Assembly (NCBI GenBank): GCA_934725655.1
Contig: CAKVCJ010000116.1
Coordinates: 1-6,218, forward strand
From: an uncultured Brachyspira sp.
GTDB lineage: Bacteria; Spirochaetota; Brachyspiria; Brachyspirales; Brachyspiraceae
DNA: 6,218 nt
Reading direction: 5' to 3'
A program made the position numbers and the translations under genes. Positions within the stretch are counted from its first letter, which is position 1. Every line of letters starts with the position of its first letter. Positions 1-5,961 of this stretch are shown here, one piece after another. The notes under the pieces were generated by a model, which worked only from the letters and a program-made list of their open reading frames with translations, did not search any database and had not been told where the DNA came from.

Positions 1-1
1 A

Positions 2-835
2 GAAGAGATGTCTGAGATGATGGTTGGAAGAAAGGTTGCTTTGGTAGTAGAAAAAACTTTAGCTAAGCCGAAAGATGTAATATTATCGGTTAAGGATTTG
101 AATGTTAAATCTCCTCATAGTGAAAAAAATATAGTAAAAAATATTTCTTTTGATGTGCGTGCGGGTGAGATAGTATGCATTGCTGGTATTGACGGAAATG
201 GACAAACTGAGCTTATATATGCTTTAACAGGACTCATCGAGATGTCAAGCGGAAGTATTAGTTTAAATGGAAAAGACATTACTAATTTATCTATAAGAAA
301 AAAGACATTAAGCGGTATAGGACATATTCCTGAGGATAGACATAAACACGGGCTTGTACTTGATTATACTCTCGCTGAAAACACTATACTTCAAACTTAT
401 TTTACTGACAAATTTCAAAAAAATGGATTTTTAAAATTTAAAGAAATTGAAGATTATGCTAATGGACTTATAAAAAGATTTGATATAAGGAGTGCAGAAG
501 GTGCTAAAACTTTTGCAAGAAGTATGTCTGGGGGTAATCAGCAGAAGGTAATAGTGGCGAGGGAGATAGATAGAAATCCTGATTTACTTATAGCGGTTCA
601 GCCTACGAGGGGATTGGATGTTGGAGCTATTGAATATATACATAAAGAATTAATAGCACAGAGAGATAGCGGAAAGGCTGTTCTTCTTGTATCATTAGAA
701 CTTGACGAGGTGATGAATTTGAGTGATAGAATACTTGTTATATATGAAGGTGAAATTGTAGCTAATATGATAAATAAAGATATTACTATTAATGAGTTGG
801 GTTTATATATGGCTGGTTCTAAAAGGAGTGCTTAA
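2..835 (+). CDS. Nucleoside/simple-sugar ABC importer, ATP-binding protein (C-terminal half; 5' end outside window)
   Basis: This is the second nucleotide-binding domain of a fused double-ATPase (RbsA/NupO/YufO type, normally about 500 aa) that powers uptake through the two permeases encoded next. The frame is open to the left edge (two Glu codons precede the ATG at 8), and the text around it (EEMSEMMVGRKV) is the usual linker between the two ATPase halves, so the ATG at 8 is internal and not the start. Counting from that Met, a P-loop GIDGNGQT is at residues 60-67, GHIPEDR at 105-111, the ABC signature SGGNQQK at 174-180, and the Walker B/D-loop region LLIAVQPTRGLDVG at 193-206. The P-loop Lys, the Walker B Glu (Gln here) and the switch His (a Glu-Leu-Asp-Glu stretch at 231-234) are missing. 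This is normal for the second half of this family, where the first half carries more of the ATPase activity. The stop overlaps the next start by one base. The family is certain; the substrate (probably nucleoside) is inferred from the permease pair. Confidence 0.93.
   Translation, partial: EEMSEMMVGRKVALVVEKTLAKPKDVILSVKDLNVKSPHSEKNIVKNISFDVRAGEIVCIAGIDGNGQTELIYALTGLIEMSSGSISLNGKDITNLSIRKKTLSGIGHIPEDRHKHGLVLDYTLAENTILQTYFTDKFQKNGFLKFKEIEDYANGLIKRFDIRSAEGAKTFARSMSGGNQQKVIVAREIDRNPDLLIAVQPTRGLDVGAIEYIHKELIAQRDSGKAVLLVSLELDEVMNLSDRILVIYEGEIVANMINKDITINELGLYMAGSKRSA
823..828 (+). promoter_or_regulatory. Ribosome binding site of first permease gene
   Basis: AAGGAG lies inside the last codons of the ATPase gene, 6 nt before the ATG at 835. 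It fixes the permease start and, with the TAATG stop/start overlap, implies translational coupling of ATPase and permease. Confidence 0.8.
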
Positions 836-1956
836 TGAGCAGTAATTTAAAAGATAAATTAGCAAATGTTTTAGAAAAAGAAGGATTTGTAAATATATTT
901 TCATCATTTCTTGCTATTATTATAGGCTTACTTTTAGGGTTTATAATACTTCTTGTAAGCAATGCAGGCGAAGCTTTTCCTGCTTTTATGACTATACTTT
1001 CTGGAGGTTTTTCCGGAGGCACAAGAGGAATAGGGCAGGTTATATATACGGCTACTCCTTTAATATTAACAGGGCTTTCGGTTGGGTTTGCTTTTAAAAA
1101 TGGACTTTTTAATATAGGGGCTTCTGGGCAATTTATTATAGGGGCTTATGCTGCTGTGTTGGTTGCTATTAAATGTACATTCTTTCCTCCTGCTATTCAC
1201 TGGATTATAGCTTTAATTGCTTCTTTTATAGCTGGCGGTTTATGGGCTTATTTACCAGGGCTTCTTAAAGCAAGGTTTAATGTTAATGAAGTTATTTCAA
1301 GCATTATGATGAATTATATTGGTATGTATCTTACTAATTATTTAGTTACTTTAACAGTTTATGATATGCTTAAAAATCAATCACAAAATATTCCTTCTTC
1401 AGCTACGCTTCCGGGTATGGGGTTAGATATATTATTTAGAGGCCCCAGTGCAAATGGCGGTTTTTTTGTAGCTGTGATTGTTGTTATTATAACTTATATA
1501 ATTCTTTCAAAAACCACATTCGGATTTGAACTCAAGGCTTGCGGATTAAATAAAGATGCAAGCAGATATGCTGGAATTAATGAAAAAAGAAATATTGTGC
1601 TTTCTATGGTAATCGCTGGGGCTTTAGCCGGACTTGGGGGAGGGCTTCTTTATTTATCTGGTATTGGTAAGCATATTGAGGTTATTGATGTGCTTGCTGA
1701 AGAGGGGTTTATGGGAATACCTATTGCATTACTTGGGCTTTCTCACCCTATAGGTATTTTAATTGCTGGGCTTTTTATTGCTCATATCACAGTGGGCGGA
1801 TTTTATATGCAGGTTTATGACTTTACACCTGAGATAATAGAGATGATTATTGCTTCTATTATTTATTTTAGTGCTTTTGCTTTGCTTTTTAAATCTATTG
1901 TTGGATTTATATCCAAAAAGATAAACAAAAACAGAGAAACAAATGCTAATGAGTAA
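835..1956 (+). CDS. Nucleoside ABC importer permease, NupP/YufP-like (BPD_transp_2 family)
   Basis: Integral inner-membrane subunit, 373 aa, forming half of the translocation pore together with the next gene product. After a short charged N-terminus come hydrophobic segments at about residues 21-42, 68-86, 96-114, 121-140, 152-172, 209-225, 253-275, 293-318 and 333-356. Family marks are GLFNIGASGQF (90-100), NEVISSIMMNYIG (151-163), KACGLNKDASRYAGIN (234-249, the cytoplasmic loop thought to contact the ATPase) and the glycine-rich GALAGLGGG (262-270). Length and motif order match the longer of the two permeases in BMP-dependent nucleoside transporters (yufP/nupP of Bacillus, rbsC-like genes of Borrelia and Treponema). 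The start is set by the AAGGAG 6 nt upstream and the one-base overlap with the ATPase stop. It ends with a Lys/Asn-rich cytoplasmic tail. A sugar instead of a nucleoside substrate cannot be excluded from this protein alone. Confidence 0.93.
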   Translation: MSSNLKDKLANVLEKEGFVNIFSSFLAIIIGLLLGFIILLVSNAGEAFPAFMTILSGGFSGGTRGIGQVIYTATPLILTGLSVGFAFKNGLFNIGASGQFIIGAYAAVLVAIKCTFFPPAIHWIIALIASFIAGGLWAYLPGLLKARFNVNEVISSIMMNYIGMYLTNYLVTLTVYDMLKNQSQNIPSSATLPGMGLDILFRGPSANGGFFVAVIVVIITYIILSKTTFGFELKACGLNKDASRYAGINEKRNIVLSMVIAGALAGLGGGLLYLSGIGKHIEVIDVLAEEGFMGIPIALLGLSHPIGILIAGLFIAHITVGGFYMQVYDFTPEIIEMIIASIIYFSAFALLFKSIVGFISKKINKNRETNANE

Positions 1957-1978
1957 ATGCAATAAGTAAAAGACAAAA

Positions 1979-1984
1979 AAGGAG
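1979..1984 (+). promoter_or_regulatory. Ribosome binding site of second permease gene
   Basis: AAGGAG in the 34-bp gap between the permease genes, 6 nt before the ATG at 1991. The gap holds no visible terminator, so the second permease is read on the same transcript but has its own strong ribosome entry site. Confidence 0.82.
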
Positions 1985-1990
1985 TTTTCA

Positions 1991-2944
1991 ATGGATACAA
2001 TTTATTTTTTAGTACAGCAGACTATGTTCTTTTCTATTCCTCTTTTGCTTGTTGCTTTGGGGGGAATGTTTTCTGAGAGGAGCGGGGTTGTTAATATTGC
2101 TCTTGAAGGCATAATGATAATAGGAGCTTTTGCGGGAATATTTTTTATAAGCAGGCTCGGAGCAAATTTCCCTCCTACTGTGACATTATTTTTGGCTATG
2201 ATTATATCTGCTTTAGCGGGTATTATATTTTCACTTTTTCATGCATATGCTGCTATTAATATGAGTGCCGATCAAGTTATTAGCGGTACGGCTTTAAATA
2301 TATTTGCTCCTGCCTTTGCTATATATGTTACAAGGGCTATACAAACTGTTCAGCAAATAAGTTTTGTTAATAATTTTAGAATAGAATCTGTGCCTATACT
2401 TGGAAGTATTCCTGTTATTGGCAATTTATTATTTAAAAATACTTATATAACAACTTATATAGGTTTTATAATACTTGCTTTATCTTGGGTTTTACTTTAT
2501 AAGACAAGATTCGGGCTTAGACTTAGAAGCTGCGGCGAGCATCCGCAGGCGGCTGATTCTGTGGGGATTAATGTTTATAAAATAAGGTATATCGGCGTTG
2601 CTATATCTGGTGCTTTGGGCGGACTTGGAGGATTAGTGTTTATTATACCTACTTCTACAAACTTTAATGCTACAGTTGCAGGATATGGATTTTTAGCTTT
2701 AGCAGTACTCATATTCGGACAATGGAAGCCTATAAAAATACTTTATGCTGCTTTTTTCTTTGGGCTTATGAAAACACTTGCTTCGGCATATTCCGGAATA
2801 CCTTTGCTTGCTAATTTGCCTATATCAAACAGCATTTATAAAATGATACCTTATATTGCTACTTTAATTGTGCTTTCATTTACATCTAAAACTTCTCAAG
2901 CCCCTAAAGCCTCAGGTATACCTTATGATAAGAGTATGCGTTAA
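1991..2944 (+). CDS. Nucleoside ABC importer permease, NupQ/YufQ-like (BPD_transp_2 family)
   Basis: Second pore subunit, 317 aa, partner of the preceding permease in the inner membrane. Hydrophobic segments lie at about residues 7-25, 36-54, 62-84, 96-114, 150-170, 198-220, 230-247, 250-266 and 284-298. Motifs typical of this shorter permease are SERSGVVNIALEGIM (28-42), SADQVISGTALN (92-103), RLRSCGEHPQAADSVGIN (177-194, the ATPase-facing loop), GALGGLGGL (207-215) and the C-terminal QAPKASGIPYDK (303-314), which closely follows the AP..GxPY ending of YufQ relatives. Presence of one YufP-like and one YufQ-like subunit behind a fused ATPase is the standard layout of nucleoside importers that use a BmpA/PnrA-type lipoprotein; that gene must lie upstream of the window or elsewhere. 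This is the last gene of the transporter operon. No convincing hairpin terminator follows, so some readthrough into the phosphatase genes is possible. Confidence 0.93.
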   Translation: MDTIYFLVQQTMFFSIPLLLVALGGMFSERSGVVNIALEGIMIIGAFAGIFFISRLGANFPPTVTLFLAMIISALAGIIFSLFHAYAAINMSADQVISGTALNIFAPAFAIYVTRAIQTVQQISFVNNFRIESVPILGSIPVIGNLLFKNTYITTYIGFIILALSWVLLYKTRFGLRLRSCGEHPQAADSVGINVYKIRYIGVAISGALGGLGGLVFIIPTSTNFNATVAGYGFLALAVLIFGQWKPIKILYAAFFFGLMKTLASAYSGIPLLANLPISNSIYKMIPYIATLIVLSFTSKTSQAPKASGIPYDKSMR

Positions 2945-2953
2945 AAAAGATGC

Positions 2954-2981
2954 TTGAATTAGATTGTTTTTATGGTATTAT
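2954..2981 (+). promoter_or_regulatory. Sigma-70-type extended -10 promoter driving the HAD gene pair
   Basis: TTGAAT (2954-2959) as -35 and TATTAT (2976-2981) as -10, separated by 16 bp, with a TG at 2973-2974 giving an extended -10 (TGGTATTAT). The match is 4/6 and 5/6 to consensus. Transcription would be expected to begin at about 2987-2989, on or next to the ATG at 2989, and no Shine-Dalgarno sequence precedes that ATG. Seen directly: the sequences and spacing; inferred: activity and start point. Confidence 0.6.
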
Positions 2982-2988
2982 ATAAAGC

Positions 2989-3771
2989 ATGCATAATATA
3001 AAATTAATAGCTACAGATTTAGACGGAACACTTCTTAATAATGATAGTGAGATAAGTGATTACAATAGAGATGTATTAAAATATTGCATTAATAATGGCA
3101 TAGAACTTATACTTGCAAGCGGAAGGCCTTTTGATGGGCTTAAAAGATACAATAAATATTTGGATAATAATAATTATTGTATAGTTTGTAATGGTTCTGT
3201 TATTACTGATGCTAAAGGTAATATTGTATACAATAAAGTAATTAAAGAGAAAGATGTGTTTTATTTAATGGATATTGCAAAAAGTTATGATGTTTATTTG
3301 CATGTTTATAACGGCAATCAATATATAGTCTCTCAAGAAGATATATATTTTAAAAACTATGCTGAAAAAGAAAATATTACTGATGTTGTTATAGGGTTTG
3401 ATTCTATTGATAATTATAATTTTAGTAAGATGTTATTTATTGGAGAGAACAATGTACTTTCTAATCTTGAGACTTTTATAAGAGAGAATCTTGATGTTCA
3501 CACTTCATTTTCGCATCCTAATTTTTTAGAGGTTTTAGCTTCGGGTATAAATAAGGGCAGTGCTTTGAAGTGGTTATGTGATAAAAAGGGGATTGATAGA
3601 GAGAATGTTATTGCTTTTGGAGACAACTACAACGATATAGAGATGATTGAGTTTGCTGGTATAGGGGTTGCTATGGAAAATGCTGAAGATATATTAAAAC
3701 AAAGGGCTGATTATATTACTTTAACTAATGAAAATGATGGATTGGCTAATTTTTTAAAGGAACTTATTTAA
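2989..3771 (+). CDS. Cof-type HAD-superfamily phosphatase (first of tandem pair)
   Basis: Cytoplasmic Mg2+-dependent phosphatase, 260 aa, the usual length for Cof/YidA-type HAD hydrolases, which remove phosphate from sugar phosphates, nucleotides or cofactors such as FMN and PLP. Motif I is DLDGT (10-14) with nucleophile Asp10 and acid/base Asp12; motif II is ASGR with Ser44; motif III is Lys189 in NKGSALKWL; motif IV is GDNYNDIEM (211-219) with Asp212 and Asp216. All catalytic residues are present. Residues about 80-185 form the C2-type cap that selects substrate. The Met at 2989 gives the normal family N-terminus (a few residues before IKLIATDLDGT). It has no Shine-Dalgarno; a promoter sits immediately upstream. 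The gene is followed 3 bp later by a paralogue. Substrate is unknown: cap sequence does not identify it by eye, and the neighbouring nucleoside importer is only a weak hint towards nucleotide or pentose-phosphate metabolism. Confidence 0.93.
   Translation: MHNIKLIATDLDGTLLNNDSEISDYNRDVLKYCINNGIELILASGRPFDGLKRYNKYLDNNNYCIVCNGSVITDAKGNIVYNKVIKEKDVFYLMDIAKSYDVYLHVYNGNQYIVSQEDIYFKNYAEKENITDVVIGFDSIDNYNFSKMLFIGENNVLSNLETFIRENLDVHTSFSHPNFLEVLASGINKGSALKWLCDKKGIDRENVIAFGDNYNDIEMIEFAGIGVAMENAEDILKQRADYITLTNENDGLANFLKELI
2994..3067 (+). repeat. 5' paralogous direct repeat, copy 1 (mate 3786-3859)
   Basis: 74 bp covering the HAD motif I region of the first phosphatase matches 3786-3859 in the second with 6 mismatches and no gaps. 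It marks the two genes as a tandem duplication, spaced 792 bp apart. Confidence 0.85.
3562..3660 (+). repeat. 3' paralogous direct repeat, copy 1 (mate 4366-4464)
   Basis: 99 bp (33 codons, residues 192-224, HAD motif III/IV region) with only 5 mismatches to 4366-4464. Four mismatches are silent and one changes Asp198 to Asn. In every mismatch copy 1 has G or C where copy 2 has A or T. This is the most conserved DNA shared by the two phosphatase genes. Confidence 0.9.
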
Positions 3772-3774
3772 TTT

Positions 3775-4581
3775 ATGAATAATAATAATATAAAATTAAT
3801 AGCTACAGATTTAGATGGTACTCTTCTTAATGATGATAGTGAGATAACTGATTATAATAAAAATATTTTAAAGAAATTAATAGAGAAAGGCATTGATGTA
3901 GTGCTTGCTACAGGAAGGCCTACTTCTTCTATGGATTTCTATTGTAAAGAATTACAAAATAATAGTGAGTCTATAGTATTTAATGGTGCTATGGTTGTTG
4001 ATAAGAATTATAACTCTATTTTTAGTAATCCTCTAAAAAAAGAAATAGTATATGAAATAATAAAACTCTATGAAACAAAATATATTAATAATACTTCATT
4101 AAATCTTTATTGTAAGAAGCAATATATAGTGGCTAAAGATGATTTTAAAATTCAAACTCATACAGAAAAAGTTGATAAAAAAAATAAAATAGTGGGCTTA
4201 GAAAATTTTAATGATAATATTGAAGTTCAAAAGATGATTATACTTGCAGAAAATGAAATACTCATAGATATAAAAAACACTATTGATAATTTATTTACAG
4301 TTCATACATCTTTTTCTAATCCAAACTTTTTAGAAATACTTTCAGAGAATACAAATAAGGCTAATGCTTTGAAGTGGTTATGTAATAAAAAAGGGATTGA
4401 TAGAGAGAATGTTATTGCTTTTGGAGATAACTATAACGATATAGAGATGATTGAATTTGCTGGTGTTGGGGTTGCTATGGGAAATGCGGAAATGAAGATT
4501 AAAAAAAATGCCAAATATGTAACAGATACTAATAATAATAATGGTGTCGGCGTATTTTTAAAAGATTTTTTTAATTTGTAG
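3775..4581 (+). CDS. Cof-type HAD-superfamily phosphatase (second of tandem pair)
   Basis: Paralogue of the preceding gene, 268 aa, also predicted to be a cytoplasmic Mg2+-dependent phosphatase. Motif I DLDGT (12-16; Asp12, Asp14), motif II ATGR (45-48; Thr46), motif III Lys195 in NKANALKWL and motif IV GDNYNDIEM (217-225; Asp218, Asp222) are all intact. N-terminal 45 residues and the last 90 are very close to the first copy, whereas the cap (about 85-175) is much more divergent and richer in Lys, Asn and Ile, suggesting a different substrate. It starts 3 bp after the first gene's TAA; only an AAAGGAA about 12 nt upstream (inside the first gene) could serve as ribosome site, so coupled translation is likely. 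The start codon is followed by four AAT codons. It ends 7 bp from the convergent HD-domain gene. Substrate is unknown. Confidence 0.93.
   Translation: MNNNNIKLIATDLDGTLLNDDSEITDYNKNILKKLIEKGIDVVLATGRPTSSMDFYCKELQNNSESIVFNGAMVVDKNYNSIFSNPLKKEIVYEIIKLYETKYINNTSLNLYCKKQYIVAKDDFKIQTHTEKVDKKNKIVGLENFNDNIEVQKMIILAENEILIDIKNTIDNLFTVHTSFSNPNFLEILSENTNKANALKWLCNKKGIDRENVIAFGDNYNDIEMIEFAGVGVAMGNAEMKIKKNAKYVTDTNNNNGVGVFLKDFFNL
3786..3859 (+). repeat. 5' paralogous direct repeat, copy 2 (mate 2994-3067)
   Basis: Second copy of the motif I repeat, 68 of 74 bases identical to 2994-3067. Codes for the same segment from just before IKLIATDLDGT to the DYN at the end of the first helix start. Confidence 0.85.
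4366..4464 (+). repeat. 3' paralogous direct repeat, copy 2 (mate 3562-3660)
   Basis: Second copy of the motif IV repeat, 94 of 99 bases identical to 3562-3660 (residues 198-230 of the second phosphatase). Flanking DNA diverges faster than the encoded protein would require. Confidence 0.9.
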
Positions 4582-4588
4582 AAGTATT

Positions 4589-5959
4589 CTATTTTATTTC
4601 ATAAGTTTCAGACAGATAATTGATAAATAAATCTAAAATTATAGGATCTAATTTTATTTCTTCTGCCATTAGTTTATCTTTTATATATTTTAATACATCT
4701 TCAACTTTTTCTTTTTTCTTTGAGTTCATAAATAACAGTACATCAAATATATCTATTATTTCTAATATTTTTGAAGGGACATATGAATATACTTCGCCTT
4801 TGATAAAATCTTCTGCTTCAAATGATAATATATTATCAGGATATTTATTATTTAAAAATTGTTTTATGAGATTGTTTTTTGAGTATCCATAATAATCATG
4901 ATGTAAACCTACAAGAAGGGATACATCATCTTTAAAATTTAATGTCTTTTTTATAAAATTATATCCTTTCAAAGCATGAAGGTCTTGGTTATTGTCAGTA
5001 TCTTTTAAGAAATCATTCATAGGAACAGAGTCAAATATTTTTAATAAAGCTATATCATGATATAATGCTCCAACTGAAAAATTGCTTATCTCGCTAATAC
5101 TGAATTTTCTCATTCCAAATTTAAATACTCTTTCTAAATTATCTATAGGTATATCGCTTTCAAAATGAGATATAATTTTTTTATATTTATTTATATATTT
5201 GTTTTTATATTCTAATCTTAGCTTATTTCCTAATCTATTTTTAAACTCTTTATTATAATAATGCATAAACTCTATCATCATTAGAGTAACTCTATTGCTA
5301 TGTGATATCATATTAATATCTTGAAAATCATGATTATCTAAAATATAATTATAAACATGATTATGCTCTAAATAAGAAACTATGCTGCTCATTATATTAT
5401 ATATATACATATCTTTTTTATCTACTTTATTTTCTATAATCATAGATTTTTTTATTGTCTGTATATATTTGATAAAATCAGTTCTTATTAATATTCCTAT
5501 ATCGCTTAAGATTCTATCTATTAAATATAATATATCTATATTTATCTCTTCCATAGATTTAAATATAGATTTTAATTTATCAACATTCGGCTCTAAAAAT
5601 AAAAAACGCTTATCATATTTTTCTTTGCAGATTTTTTTTAAAGTGTTATTATTTTCATTTTTTAACTTATTGGAATATGGTATACAATTTAAATAAATAT
5701 GATAAAAATATTCAGCTTCATTAAATGTTTCTTTATCAGATATTTCTTTTTCATCTAATAATGTATCAATATAAAATTTTGAATTTTTTAATAAAATATT
5801 ATTATTCTTTATTTCATCTATAAATATATCAATAGCCTTGCCTTCAAAATAAATAACTATTCCATTCATATTTTGACATTTTATGGTAATATCATCATTA
5901 TATATTTTTGTCTTTGATTTTATTATGGTTTCAAATTCTATTTCATAGTATTTATCCAT
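4589..5959 (-). CDS. HD-domain protein, divergent HD-GYP-like phosphohydrolase
   Basis: 456-aa, apparently soluble protein (no signal peptide or membrane segment). The N-terminal 120 residues have no recognised domain; the first 65 look strand-rich. The C-terminal half follows the HD-GYP order: HSNRV (His220), ALYHDIALLKI (His301, Asp302), HALKGYNFI (His328), GLHHDYYGYS (His353, His354), KILEIIDIFDVL (Asp403), then LDPIILDLFINYL (437-449), which matches the usual HD-GYP tail. HD-GYP enzymes hydrolyse cyclic-di-GMP or related cyclic dinucleotides with a metal centre. Here all His/Asp metal-ligand positions appear kept, but the Lys of HDxGK is Leu305, the Glu four residues before the first His is Asn216, and the GYP loop reads GYS without the following Gly-Leu stretch. 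About 50 extra residues lie between His220 and His301. Activity on c-di-GMP is therefore doubtful; another phosphohydrolase or a sensor role is possible. It begins 2 bp after the upstream gene's stop with only a weak GGAAT before the ATG, so it is likely translated by coupling. It is more AT-rich than the transporter genes. Confidence 0.8.
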   Translation of the reverse strand: MDKYYEIEFETIIKSKTKIYNDDITIKCQNMNGIVIYFEGKAIDIFIDEIKNNNILLKNSKFYIDTLLDEKEISDKETFNEAEYFYHIYLNCIPYSNKLKNENNNTLKKICKEKYDKRFLFLEPNVDKLKSIFKSMEEINIDILYLIDRILSDIGILIRTDFIKYIQTIKKSMIIENKVDKKDMYIYNIMSSIVSYLEHNHVYNYILDNHDFQDINMISHSNRVTLMMIEFMHYYNKEFKNRLGNKLRLEYKNKYINKYKKIISHFESDIPIDNLERVFKFGMRKFSISEISNFSVGALYHDIALLKIFDSVPMNDFLKDTDNNQDLHALKGYNFIKKTLNFKDDVSLLVGLHHDYYGYSKNNLIKQFLNNKYPDNILSFEAEDFIKGEVYSYVPSKILEIIDIFDVLLFMNSKKKEKVEDVLKYIKDKLMAEEIKLDPIILDLFINYLSETYEIK

Positions 5960-5961
5960 AT

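Noticed and set aside
8..10. ATG at 8 as the start of a short single-domain ATPase
   Set aside because: The frame is open to the left edge and the EEMSEMMVGRKV context is the known inter-domain linker of double-domain importers, so the gene is cut by the window, not short.
185..640. Missing Walker A Lys, Walker B Glu and switch His as signs of a broken or unusual ATPase
   Set aside because: The second nucleotide-binding half of the RbsA/NupO family normally reads GNGQ and QPTRGLDVG; this is ordinary for the family.
819..1022. Minus-strand 67-aa open frame over the permease start
   Set aside because: Shadow of the permease coding frame; no family resemblance and no ribosome site.
1759..1962. 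Minus-strand 67-aa open frame over the end of the first permease
   Set aside because: Lies antisense to a well-supported membrane protein gene and has low-complexity composition.
3778..3789. (AAT)4 tracts at 3778-3789 and 4531-4542 as phase-variable repeats
   Set aside because: Trinucleotide units change length without shifting frame, the tracts are short, and Asn runs are common in such AT-rich genomes.
4579..4591. Bidirectional terminator from the TAGAA-GTA-TTCTA palindrome
   Set aside because: Five mostly A/T pairs with a 3-nt loop is too weak, and the following T run is interrupted; not annotated as a terminator.
4620..4892. Plus-strand 90-aa open frame inside the HD gene
   Set aside because: Ser/Ile/Phe-rich translation is typical of the complement of an AT-rich gene; the HD protein on the other strand is clearly the real one.
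5382..5696. Plus-strand 104-aa hydrophobic open frame that resembles a membrane protein
   Set aside because: The hydrophobicity comes from antisense of Lys/Asp/Asn-rich codons of the HD gene; no ribosome site or family motif.
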